Notes: a model not told the origin generated them from the sequence alone. A DNA stretch of 64,000 nucleotides from Haloferula sp. BvORR071 (GCF_000739615.1 NZ_BATP01000006.1:1-64000); one strand, 5' to 3'; counted from the stretch's first letter, positions 9,915 to 19,216 are shown. Made by a program: numbers and translations.

Positions 9915-10421
9915 ATGTCTGCTGCCCGACTGATCATCGACCTCCCAACCCTGCCGGAGGAAGGCAAGAACTTCAGCGGCGAACTGTCGCCAGAGCTGTT
10001 CGAACTGCCCGCCCACGACCCCCAACCCGTCGGACCACTGGTTTATGACCTGCGCGCCCAGCGCTTTGGTTCGGAATTACTGCTTTCCGGCAGCATTTCG
10101 ACTCCCTTCGAGCTGACCTGCGTGAGAACCGTGCACCCCTTCGTGAAAACCCTCCATGTGGATCCCGCGAATATCTCAGTAGAGATTGAGCAGGAAGGAC
10201 CTCTGGATGTTACCGAAGCCCTGCGGGAGGAGATTCTTTTGGAGATTCCGGACTATCCGCACTGCGATGAGGCGGACGAACCGATGCACTGCGAAATCGA
10301 CCCCCTATATTTGGCAGTAGACAAACCCGTCGGGGATACGGTAGAGACCCGCCCCCGCGCGACCGGAGACGACCGTTGGTCGGCACTCGACGCGCTGGAT
10401 AACCTAGATTCCGAACGCTAA
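9915..10421 (+). CDS. DUF177 (YceD-like) protein
   Basis: A 168-residue member of the DUF177/YceD family, which sits next to rpmF and plsX in many bacteria and has been linked to 23S rRNA maturation. Visible features are the central phrase GSISTPFELTCVRT, the acidic stretch VTEALREEILLEIPDYP and the DALDNLD tail. Two Cys residues (YPHCDEADEPMHCE) stand where the family often carries a CxxC. The ATG at 9915 was chosen because the sequence after it (SAARLIIDLPTLPEEG) is where family similarity begins; an in-frame ATG at 9870 would add 15 unlikely residues. rpmF starts 14 bp downstream. Confidence 0.85.
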   Translation: MSAARLIIDLPTLPEEGKNFSGELSPELFELPAHDPQPVGPLVYDLRAQRFGSELLLSGSISTPFELTCVRTVHPFVKTLHVDPANISVEIEQEGPLDVTEALREEILLEIPDYPHCDEADEPMHCEIDPLYLAVDKPVGDTVETRPRATGDDRWSALDALDNLDSER

Positions 10422-10435
10422 CTTTTTCTACCGCC

Positions 10436-10618
10436 ATGGCCGTACCAAAGCGCCGTCAGTCCAAAAGCCGGCAAAAGATGCGCCGCGGCGCCAGCCGCTG
10501 GCGCGCCCCGATCTTCAAGTCTTGCTCCGAGTGCGGCAGCCGCGTGCCTTCGCACATCGCCTGCCCGTCCTGCGGTTACTACGCCGGCCGCAAGGTGCTG
10601 GAAGTGGACGTGCACTAA
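10436..10618 (+). CDS. rpmF: 50S ribosomal protein L32
   Basis: Structural protein of the large ribosomal subunit, 60 residues, the usual size. It begins MAVPKRRQSKSRQKMRR, the L32 signature, and has a four-cysteine zinc knuckle (CSEC near 30, CPSC near 43) followed by GYYAGRKVLEVDVH. It lies between the DUF177 gene and plsX, the standard order linking translation and lipid synthesis. Confidence 0.97.
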   Translation: MAVPKRRQSKSRQKMRRGASRWRAPIFKSCSECGSRVPSHIACPSCGYYAGRKVLEVDVH

Positions 10619-10718
10619 AGCGCGTCTTCCCGGATTCCTTTTCGAGATCGCCGTGCCGGATCTTCCGGCCCGGTGATTTCTTGTATCCGGAACTCACCAT
10701 CACCACGCCGCAACCGCG

Positions 10719-11744
10719 ATGAAAGTAGCGCTCGACGCCATGGGTGGCGACCACGCCCCCGCCGTGAATATCGGAGGGGCCAAGGAAGCCCTGCAGCTTT
10801 ACCCCGCCATCGAAAAGATCTACCTGGTGGGCAATGAGGCCACCCTGAAGACCGAATGCGCGAAGCAGGGGCTCTCCCTGAGCGACGCGCGCGTCGAAAT
10901 CGTCCATGCCCCGGAAACGGTCGGCATGGCTGAATCGGGAGCCAAGGCAGTGCGCGGCAAGAAGAAGTCGTCCATCAATGTGGCGATGGATCTGGTGAAG
11001 TCTGGCGATGCTCACGCTTTCGTTTCCGCGGGCAACACGGGGGCGGCAGTCGCCTCCGCCACCATCAAGCTGCGCCTGATCGAAGGCGTCGACCGCGCGG
11101 GCATCGCCTCCGGCCTGCCGAACGAATACGGTATCTGCCACCTGCTGGATGCCGGCGCGAATCCCGAGGCCAAGCCCGAGCACCTGCTGGTCTATGCCAT
11201 CATGGGCAGCGCCTTCGCCCAATACGCGCTCCACGTGAAGCGCCCGAAGGTCGGCCTGATGTCGAACGGCGAGGAAGACGAGAAGGGCACCACTTTCACC
11301 AAGGAGACCTTCGCCCTGCTCAAGCAATTCGCTGACAGCGGCAAGGCCCCCTTCGATTTTGTCGGCAATGTCGAAGGCCACGATCTTTTCGAGACCCAGC
11401 TTGATGTCGTCCTCTGCGACGGCTTCACCGGCAACGTCGTCCTCAAGTCCTGCGAAGCCACCGCCAAGGCCATGTTCAAGTGGCTCAAGGCCGAGCTGCT
11501 CGCCAGCCCGGTCCGCAAGCTCGGCGCCATGATCTCCAAGGGTGCCTTCGTCGCGATGAAGGAAAAGGCCAGCGCCGAATCCTACGGCGGCAGCCCGCTG
11601 CTCGGGGTGAATGGCGTGGTCATCATCGCCCACGGCGGTTCCACCGCGGTCGCGGTGCGGAATGCGATCCGCGTCGGCATGGAGACCTATGAGCACAAGG
11701 TGAATCCACATATCCAGGAGACCTTGGCGAAGGTGGCTCTCTAA
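10719..11744 (+). CDS. plsX: Phosphate acyltransferase PlsX
   Basis: Converts acyl-ACP plus phosphate to acyl-phosphate, the donor for PlsY in phospholipid synthesis; a cytosolic, membrane-associated enzyme. The 341 residues fit the family. Diagnostic segments are VALDAMGGDHAPAVNIGGA at the N-terminus, AFVSAGNTGAAVASA, GLMSNGEEDEKGT, GNVEGHDLF, VVLCDGFTGNVVLKS and SPLLGVNGVVIIAHGGS. ATG start about 100 bp after rpmF, consistent with one operon. Confidence 0.96.
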   Translation: MKVALDAMGGDHAPAVNIGGAKEALQLYPAIEKIYLVGNEATLKTECAKQGLSLSDARVEIVHAPETVGMAESGAKAVRGKKKSSINVAMDLVKSGDAHAFVSAGNTGAAVASATIKLRLIEGVDRAGIASGLPNEYGICHLLDAGANPEAKPEHLLVYAIMGSAFAQYALHVKRPKVGLMSNGEEDEKGTTFTKETFALLKQFADSGKAPFDFVGNVEGHDLFETQLDVVLCDGFTGNVVLKSCEATAKAMFKWLKAELLASPVRKLGAMISKGAFVAMKEKASAESYGGSPLLGVNGVVIIAHGGSTAVAVRNAIRVGMETYEHKVNPHIQETLAKVAL

Positions 11745-11816
11745 CGGACTCGCCACCCTTGGCCCGCGGGGTTGCATCCCTTCCGGCGTTGCGGCATGCT
11801 CCGGATCGATTCCGGC

Positions 11817-13097
11817 ATGTCCAAATTCTTCTGCAACCAATGCGGTGCGTCCGTGGAGAGCGACGATTCCTTCGCTCCGCCCGATCCCACCTGTCCAGCC
11901 TGCCGGGGTGAGGTCGCGTCGCCTGCCGGGGAAGATTCGGTGCCGCTCACGGCGACTGTGCCACCGCCCTTGGTCATACCGCCTCCCCAGCCCACACCCG
12001 GACCCTATCATGCATCAGCAGATATCCCTGGCCCCTCCGGCCGCCAGCCTCCGAGTGGGAGCGCTCTCTTCCTGAGAGCCCTGTTCGCCACCCTCATCGC
12101 AGGATCGATCGCGTTCGCAGGTCTCAAGTTCTCCATCTGGAAGCAGGAGGACAACCCCGGCCACCTTTTCAGCTTGTGGCTCGGTTCCACCATCAGCATG
12201 GCGGTTGCAGGACTTGCGGTGAGTCTGGTGGCGGCACTGGTCATGCTCGCTTTCAAGAAATCCTTCGGCCGGAGCTTCGCGCACTCCTATAGTCTGGCCA
12301 CGCTATTGATCGCCATCCTGGCCTGCCTTGGCGGCCTCGTCGGCGAAGCTGGCCAACGCCAGCAGCGGGCGCGCGAGACCCGGCAGGCAAAGGAGACGGC
12401 GAAGAGCGAGGAGGCCCTCAAGGGCATGAAAGAAGACAGGGCTCGCATGCTCGCGGAGATCAACAAAGGTTCGTCCAAAGGCACCGACTTCCACTTCGAA
12501 AGTGAAGAGCCGAAGGATGCAGCATCCAGCTTCCGGCACCTCAACCAATCTCTCCTCAACGACTCGGTCGCTATCCGGAACGAGTATCTGCAAGCGATCG
12601 ACAACGCTGGCGTGCACCGGCTATTGGACCGACAACGACTGGCTGCCGACGAAGACCTGAAGGAAAGCCGGGCCATCCTCGCCCGCTGTGCCGAGCTCGT
12701 TAAGGACTACAAGGCGAAGTCGCGGGAACTCCTCGATAGCATCCCCCAACTCCTCGATCGCTACCCCATCCCAGCGGCTGACAAGAAGGAATTCCTCGTG
12801 GGACATTACGAGGTAATGCCCCGCAAGATAGCGGACACGGAAGCCCCTTGGAACGCGGAAGCCAAGACGCTCGGCATCTTGGTCGAACTCATCGATTACT
12901 TGGAGGAGACCAAGACGGAATGGACCGTGACGGACGGCAAGCTGCTCTTCCAGTCGGACGAAGGCCTTGCTGGCTTCCAAGCAATCTTGAAGAAGCTCAA
13001 CGAATTTGCTGCCAAGCAACGGGAGAAGGAGGAAAAACTGCTGAACGAAGCGCAGTCGAAATCCAAGGAGCGCAAGAATGATCCGGAGAACCCGTAG
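11817..13097 (+). CDS. Zinc-ribbon membrane protein with long coiled-coil tail
   Basis: Function not recognised. The product (426 residues) opens with a zinc ribbon (FCNQCGASVE, then CPACRGE), a Pro-rich linker (about 45-80), then three predicted membrane segments at about 85-105, 125-155 and 165-185. A long charged, helical region with coiled-coil character (EEALKGMKEDRARMLAEI onward) makes up the C-terminal half and ends in a Lys/Glu-rich tail. The ATG at 11817 was chosen because the zinc ribbon starts directly there. The next gene encodes a shorter protein of the same N-terminal design (SFAPP after the first CxxC), so the two look like tandem paralogues. The topology suggests a membrane sensor or scaffold; that is inference. 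Confidence 0.75.
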   Translation: MSKFFCNQCGASVESDDSFAPPDPTCPACRGEVASPAGEDSVPLTATVPPPLVIPPPQPTPGPYHASADIPGPSGRQPPSGSALFLRALFATLIAGSIAFAGLKFSIWKQEDNPGHLFSLWLGSTISMAVAGLAVSLVAALVMLAFKKSFGRSFAHSYSLATLLIAILACLGGLVGEAGQRQQRARETRQAKETAKSEEALKGMKEDRARMLAEINKGSSKGTDFHFESEEPKDAASSFRHLNQSLLNDSVAIRNEYLQAIDNAGVHRLLDRQRLAADEDLKESRAILARCAELVKDYKAKSRELLDSIPQLLDRYPIPAADKKEFLVGHYEVMPRKIADTEAPWNAEAKTLGILVELIDYLEETKTEWTVTDGKLLFQSDEGLAGFQAILKKLNEFAAKQREKEEKLLNEAQSKSKERKNDPENP

Positions 13098-13253
13098 GCG
13101 GACATGAGGCCTCTGGATCCTACATGGGAATCAGTAGAGCGGCTCTCGACCGGAGATAATCTTGCAGACCGCGACACGATCGGCGCGAGGATATCGGAGC
13201 CGGATGGATTGATCTCACTAGAATTCTCCGGCAATAACTCCTGCCAAGCCTCC

Positions 13254-13817
13254 ATGCCCCGCTATCCATGCTCCCGCTGCGGTGAAACGGTCGATACCGG
13301 TCCATCTTTCGCACCGCCGACGAATATCCTCTGCGAGGATTGCAGCGGGACCGCTGCGCCCCCACCGGAAGCCCGACTGGTCGCAACGCCCCCTCCCCCG
13401 CCGTTGCCTTCACGACTGCCCGTTGGGGCAAGCTTTGGCATGCCACCGCTTCCTCAACCTAGCCGTCGGATACCTTGGTGGGTATGGGTCGTGATCTCGC
13501 ACCTGCTTGCGATCCCAATCTTGTGCGTGATGTCGATCGCCGAGAACGAAAAGGATCCCGTCATCGAAGGAACCATCGGCGGAGTCATTCTCGGCATCGT
13601 CATCTTGCTAATGCTGGATGTGATTTCACTGGTAGTCGGCTTGATCGGCGCAGGCATACTCCGGCTCTTCAAGCTACACTTCGGCCGATCCCTCGCCTTG
13701 GTCTCCAGCATCTTCCTCAGTCTCCTCGCCCTGCTGATGCTCATTGGATTCCTGCTTCCGGAAGAGCTCGAGGTAAATGGTGAGTCCGCACTCCCTAAGG
13801 TGGAGGCGGTGGAGTAA
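13254..13817 (+). CDS. Zinc-ribbon membrane protein (short paralogue of upstream gene)
   Basis: Function not recognised. The 187 residues start with a zinc ribbon (YPCSRCGETVDTGPSFAPP, then LCEDCSG), a Pro-rich linker and two to three hydrophobic segments (about 75-95, 105-135, 145-165), with no long coiled-coil tail. The ribbon and the phrase (L/F)K..FGRS between membrane segments are shared with the upstream protein. The ATG at 13254 sits exactly before the ribbon; the frame is open from 13104, but that extension looks non-coding. It ends 6 bp before the next start, so the two genes are probably co-transcribed. Confidence 0.7.
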   Translation: MPRYPCSRCGETVDTGPSFAPPTNILCEDCSGTAAPPPEARLVATPPPPPLPSRLPVGASFGMPPLPQPSRRIPWWVWVVISHLLAIPILCVMSIAENEKDPVIEGTIGGVILGIVILLMLDVISLVVGLIGAGILRLFKLHFGRSLALVSSIFLSLLALLMLIGFLLPEELEVNGESALPKVEAVE

Positions 13818-13823
13818 ATTCCC

Positions 13824-14579
13824 ATGAATCCCCCACCCGTGGATTTCACCTCGCTCGCCATTGATGCGGATGGCCTTCCGGAGATCTTCCAGCGCATCCC
13901 CGAGACTGCGGTCACGAAGTTCTTCACGGGCCTCTACATGCTCGATGTCGAGCGGCGGCGCGAGGTCAGCCAAGCCGCGATCTCTTACGCGGAAGCCTAC
14001 ATCCAGCACCTTATCGATCCCGCCCTCCCGCGTCCACAGGCATCCCCCTTGATGCCGGAGGTGAAGAGCCTCGGGGCCAGTCACAGCAGTGACCGATGCA
14101 TGTCGCTCAAGCTGCTCAAGCAGTGGACGGGTGCCATGAAGAGCGCCAAGCCCGGTGCCCGGCGCATGTCCGGTCCCGTGAATCCGGCCTTGATCTCCCA
14201 TGCCGACAAGTTCGAGACGATTCCTGCCACGGAAATGCGAAAGTTGCTCAAGGCCCATCTTGCGGACCGCTTCCAACTGAAGGCCGAAAGATCGAGCGGC
14301 GGCCCTTGGCACTACCTCAATCCGGGGCGACACGCCGGTGTGGCAATCGACTTCAGCGGCAGTTGGGGCCAGCAGCTGCGTTACCGGATCCTCCATCCCC
14401 GTGCCCGGCTGGGCGTCAGCCTGGAAACGGTGTGGAATATCGGCAGCGGGGATTGGGACTTCATCCACCGGGGGAATTGGGATGCCTCTCTCGCGGTATT
14501 GGGGGATATCTACGAATTCTTCGCCCAGGTGCTGCCCGCCGCGCCGACACCTGCCGTGGAGAGCGGCCCGCCGGGCTGA
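13824..14579 (+). CDS. Hypothetical protein
   Basis: A 251-residue soluble protein that I do not recognise. It has no signal peptide or membrane segment. The first half is mostly helical and the second half richer in aromatic and beta-like sequence (GPWHYLNPGRHAGVAIDF, WDFIHRGNWDASLAVLGDI). It starts 6 bp after the zinc-ribbon gene and shares its strand and codon use. It is unrelated to the deacetylase that follows 73 bp downstream. Confidence 0.65.
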   Translation: MNPPPVDFTSLAIDADGLPEIFQRIPETAVTKFFTGLYMLDVERRREVSQAAISYAEAYIQHLIDPALPRPQASPLMPEVKSLGASHSSDRCMSLKLLKQWTGAMKSAKPGARRMSGPVNPALISHADKFETIPATEMRKLLKAHLADRFQLKAERSSGGPWHYLNPGRHAGVAIDFSGSWGQQLRYRILHPRARLGVSLETVWNIGSGDWDFIHRGNWDASLAVLGDIYEFFAQVLPAAPTPAVESGPPG

Positions 14580-14652
14580 AATCCGTGCGTCCACTCCTCG
14601 CAATTCGCGCTTCGCAGCCGCCCTCGGACCGCTACACTCCCCCCGCCGTCTG

Positions 14653-15963
14653 ATGAAGTTCACTGCTCTCTTGCTCGCTCTGGCCCTGCCGCTCGCGGCC
14701 CAGCAGCGCCCCCATGCGCCCAAGCCCCACCCGAAGCCGGCGCCGACTCCCGCCCCGGCTCCGGTGACGCCTACGCCAGCGCCGGGACCTACTCCGGCCC
14801 CCAGTCCAGCCCCGGTAACGCCTCCGGGCACCAATCCAAATCCCGCCCCGGCACCGCTGACTCCACCTCCCCCGCCGGAGATGCTTGAGCCCGCCGTGCC
14901 GGATGACGGCGTGCGGGTCTGCATCCTCGGCTACCACGATTTCTCGGAGACCGCGACGGAGACGGAGATGATCATCCGCACCTCCAAATTCCGGAAGCAG
15001 ATGGAGTCCATCCGCAATGCCGGCCTGCCGGTGATCTCGATGGAGGATTTCCAAGCCTGGAAGCGGGGCGAGAAGGAGATCCAGGACAAGAGCATCGTCA
15101 TCACTATCGATGACGGGTGGAAGGCAGCCTATACCGACGCCTATCCAGTCCTGCGGGAGTTCGGCTACCCTTTCACCCTTTTCCTCTACAAGAACTACAT
15201 CGATGGCGGCGGCCGGGCCCTGACGACGCCGATGATCCAGGAGATGATGAAGCACGGTGCCAGCCTCGGCAGTCACTCGGTCTCGCACTCCTATCCACAG
15301 CTTCACCGCCGCAAGGGCGCGGAGGCCTATGCCAAGTTCCTCACCACCGAATTCGGCGAGTCCAAGAAGGCGATCGAAGCAAAGTTCGGCGGACGCGTGA
15401 CGACCTATGCCTACCCCGGCGGCATCCGCACTCCGGAAATGGATGCGATCGCGAAGGAATTCGGCTACGAGTCACTCTTCACCGTGCTACCGGGGAAGGT
15501 CCGCCGCGCAAATGATGACAAGGTGCTGCCGCGCTACATCATCCTTGGCACCCACGATAAGATCTTCGAACAAGCCACCAGCTTCAACGAAATCTCCGGT
15601 GCTGGCGCCGCCGCCCAGAATGCGGCAATCGCCCCGCAGACCACCCCGCAACCGGTGAAGCCGGAGCCGGGCTCGATGATCGATACCCGCCTGCCGCTGG
15701 TCTCGGCCGACCTCTCCGCCGTGCAAGACATGGACCCGAAGACCCTGAGCATGAAGATCAGCGGCTTCGGCGAGGTGCCTGCGATTCTGGATCCGCAGAC
15801 CAAGGCCTTCTCTTGGCAACTGAATCGCCGCCTGCGCTCGCCAGTCTGCCAGGTCTCGGTCTCGTGGCTGGACAGCAAGGGCAAGCCCCCCGAGGTTCCA
15901 CTGCGCTGGTCCTTCCGCGTCGATACCGAAGCGGCCTATGTCCCGCAGAGTGAAACCAAGTAA
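14653..15963 (+). CDS. Secreted polysaccharide deacetylase (NodB/CE4 fold)
   Basis: Predicted to remove N-acetyl or other acyl groups from an envelope or extracellular glycan. The 436 residues start with a signal peptide (MKFTALLLALALPLAAQ) and a Pro/Ala-rich spacer (about 20-75). The NodB domain (about 85-310) shows the Asp pair in IVITIDDGW, the zinc motif HxxxH in LGSHSVSHSY, and motif 3 in TYAYPGG. A C-terminal beta domain (about 330-436) may be a carbohydrate or surface module. The ATG at 14653 was chosen for the signal peptide; the frame is open 105 codons further upstream but there overlaps the previous gene. Confidence 0.88.
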   Translation: MKFTALLLALALPLAAQQRPHAPKPHPKPAPTPAPAPVTPTPAPGPTPAPSPAPVTPPGTNPNPAPAPLTPPPPPEMLEPAVPDDGVRVCILGYHDFSETATETEMIIRTSKFRKQMESIRNAGLPVISMEDFQAWKRGEKEIQDKSIVITIDDGWKAAYTDAYPVLREFGYPFTLFLYKNYIDGGGRALTTPMIQEMMKHGASLGSHSVSHSYPQLHRRKGAEAYAKFLTTEFGESKKAIEAKFGGRVTTYAYPGGIRTPEMDAIAKEFGYESLFTVLPGKVRRANDDKVLPRYIILGTHDKIFEQATSFNEISGAGAAAQNAAIAPQTTPQPVKPEPGSMIDTRLPLVSADLSAVQDMDPKTLSMKISGFGEVPAILDPQTKAFSWQLNRRLRSPVCQVSVSWLDSKGKPPEVPLRWSFRVDTEAAYVPQSETK

Positions 15964-16014
15964 GCGTCTCGCGGATCCCTGATTTCAAATTTCAGATCTC
16001 AAATTTCAGATTTC

Positions 16015-17469
16015 ATGTTCAGCAACCTCGCCGACTCCCTCGACAAGACCTTCCGCAACCTCCGTGGCGTGGGCAAGATCTCGGAGGCCAACATCACCGA
16101 TGCCCTCCGCGATGTCCGCTTGGCGCTGCTGGAGGCAGACGTGGACTTCGCCGTGGCGAAGGAATTCATCGCCGCCGTGAAGGAACAGGCGATGGGCGCG
16201 GACGTGCTCAAGTCGATCAAGCCCGGCGAGCAGATCGTCAAAATCTTCCACGATGAGCTGGCCGCATTGCTCGGTGGCGACCAAGTGCCGCTCGACCTCA
16301 CTCCGCCCGCACGGATCCTGCTCTGCGGCCTGAACGGTGCCGGCAAGACCACCACCGCGGGCAAGCTCGCGATGCGCCTCAAGAAGGAAGGCCAGAAGCC
16401 GCTGCTCGTCGCGATCGACCTTTATCGCCCGGCGGCCATCGACCAGCTTGCCACTCTGGCCAAGCAGGTGGGTGTGCCCATCTACACCCCGGAAGCCAGC
16501 GAGAGCGATGTGGTGAAGGTGGCGCGCGAAGCTCTGGCTTGGGCGGAAACACAGCCGCATACGGTGATCATCTTCGACACCGCCGGCCGCCAGGAAATCG
16601 ATGATCGCCTGATCGAGGAACTCAAGCGCCTGCACCAATTCGTGCAGCCGAAGGAGACCCTGCTCGTGGCGGACTCCGCCACCGGCCAGCAGGCGGTCTC
16701 GGTTGCCAAGCACTTCAATGAAGCGGTGGGCGTCACGGGGATCATCCTGACCAAGCTGGACGGCGATGCCCGCGGCGGTGCGGCGCTCTCCATGCGCGCG
16801 GTCACCGGCATGCCGATCAAGTTCGCCGGCGAGGGCGAGAAGCTCGATCAGCTTTTCGAATTCCACCCGAACCGCATGGCTGACCGCATCCTCGGCATGG
16901 GCGACATCGTCGGCATGGTCGAGCAGGTCGCCTCCAAGATCGACGAGAAGGACGCGCTCAAGTCCGTGCAACGCTTGGCCGAGGGCAAGTTCGACTTCTA
17001 CGACTTCCTGGATCAGATGAAGATGATCCAGAAGCTCGGCGACATGAAAGGCCTGCTGAGCCTCCTGCCTGGCTTCAACAAGATCAAGAAGCAGCTCCCG
17101 GACGCCGCCTTCGACCCGAAGCGCATGAAGCGTACGGAAGCCATCGTGCTTTCCATGACCCCCGACGAGCGCCGTCGCCCGGAAATCATCAAGGATTCCC
17201 GGCGCAAGCGCATTGCCAAGGGCTCCGGCGTGAAGCTCATCGAGGTGAACGCCCTGCTCAAGCAGTTCGGCGAGATGCGCAAGATGATGCGCTCGCCGAA
17301 CAAGATGAAGAACATGATGAAGCAGATGGGGGGAATGGGCGGCATGGGTGGCCTGCCTCCCGGCTTCGGCGGACCTGGCGCCGGCGGCCCCGGTGGCATG
17401 GGCGATCTCGGCGGAATGGGCGACATCGGGGACCTGATGAAGAAATTCAAAGGCAAGTTCCCCTTCTGA
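16015..17469 (+). CDS. ffh: Signal recognition particle protein Ffh
   Basis: GTPase that, with 4.5S RNA, recognises signal sequences on ribosomes and delivers them to FtsY. The 484 residues show an N domain, then the G domain with P-loop GLNGAGKTTTAGKLA (Lys111), DLYRPAAIDQL, FDTAGRQ, TKLDGDARGGAA and FAGEGEKLDQL. The Met-rich M domain follows with KMMRSPNKMKNMMKQMGGM. The tail is an unusual Gly/Met/Pro-rich run ending in DLMKKFKGKFPF. No 4.5S RNA gene was seen in the window. Confidence 0.97.
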   Translation: MFSNLADSLDKTFRNLRGVGKISEANITDALRDVRLALLEADVDFAVAKEFIAAVKEQAMGADVLKSIKPGEQIVKIFHDELAALLGGDQVPLDLTPPARILLCGLNGAGKTTTAGKLAMRLKKEGQKPLLVAIDLYRPAAIDQLATLAKQVGVPIYTPEASESDVVKVAREALAWAETQPHTVIIFDTAGRQEIDDRLIEELKRLHQFVQPKETLLVADSATGQQAVSVAKHFNEAVGVTGIILTKLDGDARGGAALSMRAVTGMPIKFAGEGEKLDQLFEFHPNRMADRILGMGDIVGMVEQVASKIDEKDALKSVQRLAEGKFDFYDFLDQMKMIQKLGDMKGLLSLLPGFNKIKKQLPDAAFDPKRMKRTEAIVLSMTPDERRRPEIIKDSRRKRIAKGSGVKLIEVNALLKQFGEMRKMMRSPNKMKNMMKQMGGMGGMGGLPPGFGGPGAGGPGGMGDLGGMGDIGDLMKKFKGKFPF

Positions 17470-17535
17470 GCTCGGAGCCTATCGATGTAAGGCATGCTTG
17501 CGCCCCTACCCCGGGGGCATGTTAGAAAGGATGGC

Positions 17536-18234
17536 ATGGACTCCATGTCTCCTCCGCCCTTTCCGCCGCCAGTCAGAAAGAAGGGCCTATCCCCTCTCGC
17601 ATGGGCCGGCATCGGCTGCGGCGGCCTGACCATTCTGGGGATCGCGCTGGCGGCGATCCTGGGCGCAAAGGTCTTCACTTGGGCCAAGAGTTTCACCGAT
17701 CATCCGGCGAAGGCGGCCGCTGGCGAGGTCCTCGCTGCCTATCCATCGGTTGAGAAATCCAACGAAAGCAAGGAGAGCGGCACGCTGAGCCTGCGTCTGA
17801 AGTCCGGCGGCGGTTCGACGGACACCAGCTACGACGACATTGTCCACGGCCGCGTTGAGATCCCGGATGCTTCCGGAACTCCCCAGCGGGTCTTCCAAGG
17901 CGACCTCACCAAGGTGCCCTCCTGGGTCCCGCGCTACCCAGCCCCCACCACCGGTGGAGAGATCTCGGTCCTCCATCAGGACCTGCCGGACCGAATCCAC
18001 GGCATAATCGTGGCGGACACGCCGGATGGCACCGAAGCCATCAAGAAGTTCTTCGAGGAAGAAGCCGACAAGCTCTTATCCTCCCGCGCAACCACGAGTG
18101 GCTCCGCGGACATCAATGGCAACCGGACCTACCACGCCAGCTACAGCAGCGGCAAGCGGAAGCTGGAAATCCACGCCTACGGGCCGAAGGGTTCGCCGAT
18201 GACAATCGTGACCACCTACACGGAGATGAAGTAG
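17536..18234 (+). CDS. Membrane-anchored hypothetical protein
   Basis: Function unknown. The 232 residues begin with a short Pro-rich segment (MSPPPFPPPVRKKG), then one membrane helix at about 20-45 (WAGIGCGGLTILGIALAAIL) and a domain of mixed alpha/beta character predicted outside the membrane. The outer domain carries a repeated theme of about 55-80 residues rich in Thr, Ser and Lys. Frames upstream of the ATG at 17536 add only a random-looking extension; AGAAAGG lies just before it. Similar Pro-rich-anchor proteins are common in Verrucomicrobiota, but I cannot name a family. Confidence 0.65.
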   Translation: MDSMSPPPFPPPVRKKGLSPLAWAGIGCGGLTILGIALAAILGAKVFTWAKSFTDHPAKAAAGEVLAAYPSVEKSNESKESGTLSLRLKSGGGSTDTSYDDIVHGRVEIPDASGTPQRVFQGDLTKVPSWVPRYPAPTTGGEISVLHQDLPDRIHGIIVADTPDGTEAIKKFFEEEADKLLSSRATTSGSADINGNRTYHASYSSGKRKLEIHAYGPKGSPMTIVTTYTEMK

Positions 18235-18244
18235 GGCCTATCGC

Positions 18245-18368
18245 ATGTCCGAAGACGATCCCTATCAGCCCCCGCTTCCTGTCTTTCGAGCCCTTTTCCT
18301 TCCTCGGCCATGAGCCGGAGGGCTGGCACGACACCTTCTCCCGCTCCTTCGCGGTCAAATCCCGCTGA
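18245..18368 (+). pseudogene. Possible frameshifted remnant of a small gene
   Basis: An ATG at 18245 opens MSEDDPYQPPL, an N-terminus common in small membrane proteins of this phylum, but the frame stops after 22 codons. From about 18279 another frame reads LSFEPFSFLGHEPEGWHDT and then FSRSFAVKSR to a stop at 18368, which looks protein-like. Together they could be the ends of one disrupted gene. The evidence is compositional only. Confidence 0.3.
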
Positions 18369-18422
18369 GCAAATCCCATCCCATGCCTTGCCGGGAAGCG
18401 GCCCCGGCCCTATCTCCCGGGC

Positions 18423-19058
18423 ATGGATTTGTCCGAGTTCCGCCAGGAGTATACCGGTCGTGGCTTGCACCGCGAGGATCTGGAAGCGGATCCGATCCGC
18501 CAGTTTGAGGCGTGGTTCCAGCAGGCTATCGAACTGGGACTGCATGAGCCGAACGCGATGAGCTTGGCCACGGTGGATGCGTCCGGCCAGCCCCTGCTGC
18601 GCACGGTCCTGCTCAAGGGCTTCGACACCCGCGGCTTCGTCTTCTACACCAACTACGAGAGCCGCAAGGCCCGGCACATGGCGGAGAACCCCCAGGTCTC
18701 CCTGCTCTTCCCGTGGATCGCGCTGGAGCGACAGGTGATAGTCCAAGGACGCGTCGAGAAGTGCACGGCGGAGGAAACGGCCAACTACTTCCACTCCCGG
18801 CCGCGCGAATCCCAACTAGGGGCATGGGTTTCCCACCAGAGCGAGGTGATCGACTCGCGGCAGGTACTGACCGAGAAGCTCGCGGAGCTGACCGCGCGCT
18901 TCGGCGGTGGCGAGATCCCCGTGCCGCCCTTCTGGGGCGGCTACCGGGTGGTCCCGCAGACCATCGAATTCTGGCAGGGAGGCCCCGCCCGGCTCCACGA
19001 CCGCTTTCTCTACCAGAGGCAGGCGGAGAGCTGGTCCATCGATCGCCTTTCCCCTTGA
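18423..19058 (+). CDS. pdxH: Pyridoxamine 5'-phosphate oxidase
   Basis: FMN-dependent oxidation of pyridoxine/pyridoxamine 5'-phosphate to pyridoxal 5'-phosphate, last step of vitamin B6 synthesis and salvage. The 211 residues match the family. Visible are NAMSLATVDASGQPLLRTVL, LKGFDTRGFVFYTNYESRK (FMN site), the active-site RPRESQLGAWVS block, and the C-terminal PPFWGGYRVVPQTIEFWQG. The ending WSIDRLSP is close to the usual W..xRLxP end of the family. ATG start. Confidence 0.96.
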   Translation: MDLSEFRQEYTGRGLHREDLEADPIRQFEAWFQQAIELGLHEPNAMSLATVDASGQPLLRTVLLKGFDTRGFVFYTNYESRKARHMAENPQVSLLFPWIALERQVIVQGRVEKCTAEETANYFHSRPRESQLGAWVSHQSEVIDSRQVLTEKLAELTARFGGGEIPVPPFWGGYRVVPQTIEFWQGGPARLHDRFLYQRQAESWSIDRLSP

Positions 19059-19216
19059 TTCCGAGCGAATCAGGAGATCTTCCGGTCGTTTAAATCACCT
19101 TAAAGGCCACAGTTGGACCTTAAGGGCTCGACCTTCGTTAGGTCGCACCAAACATTCCCCTTTCCGCCTGCCGCGGCATTCCCTACACAAGCGGCCCCGC
19201 GAGGCACCCACGAATC

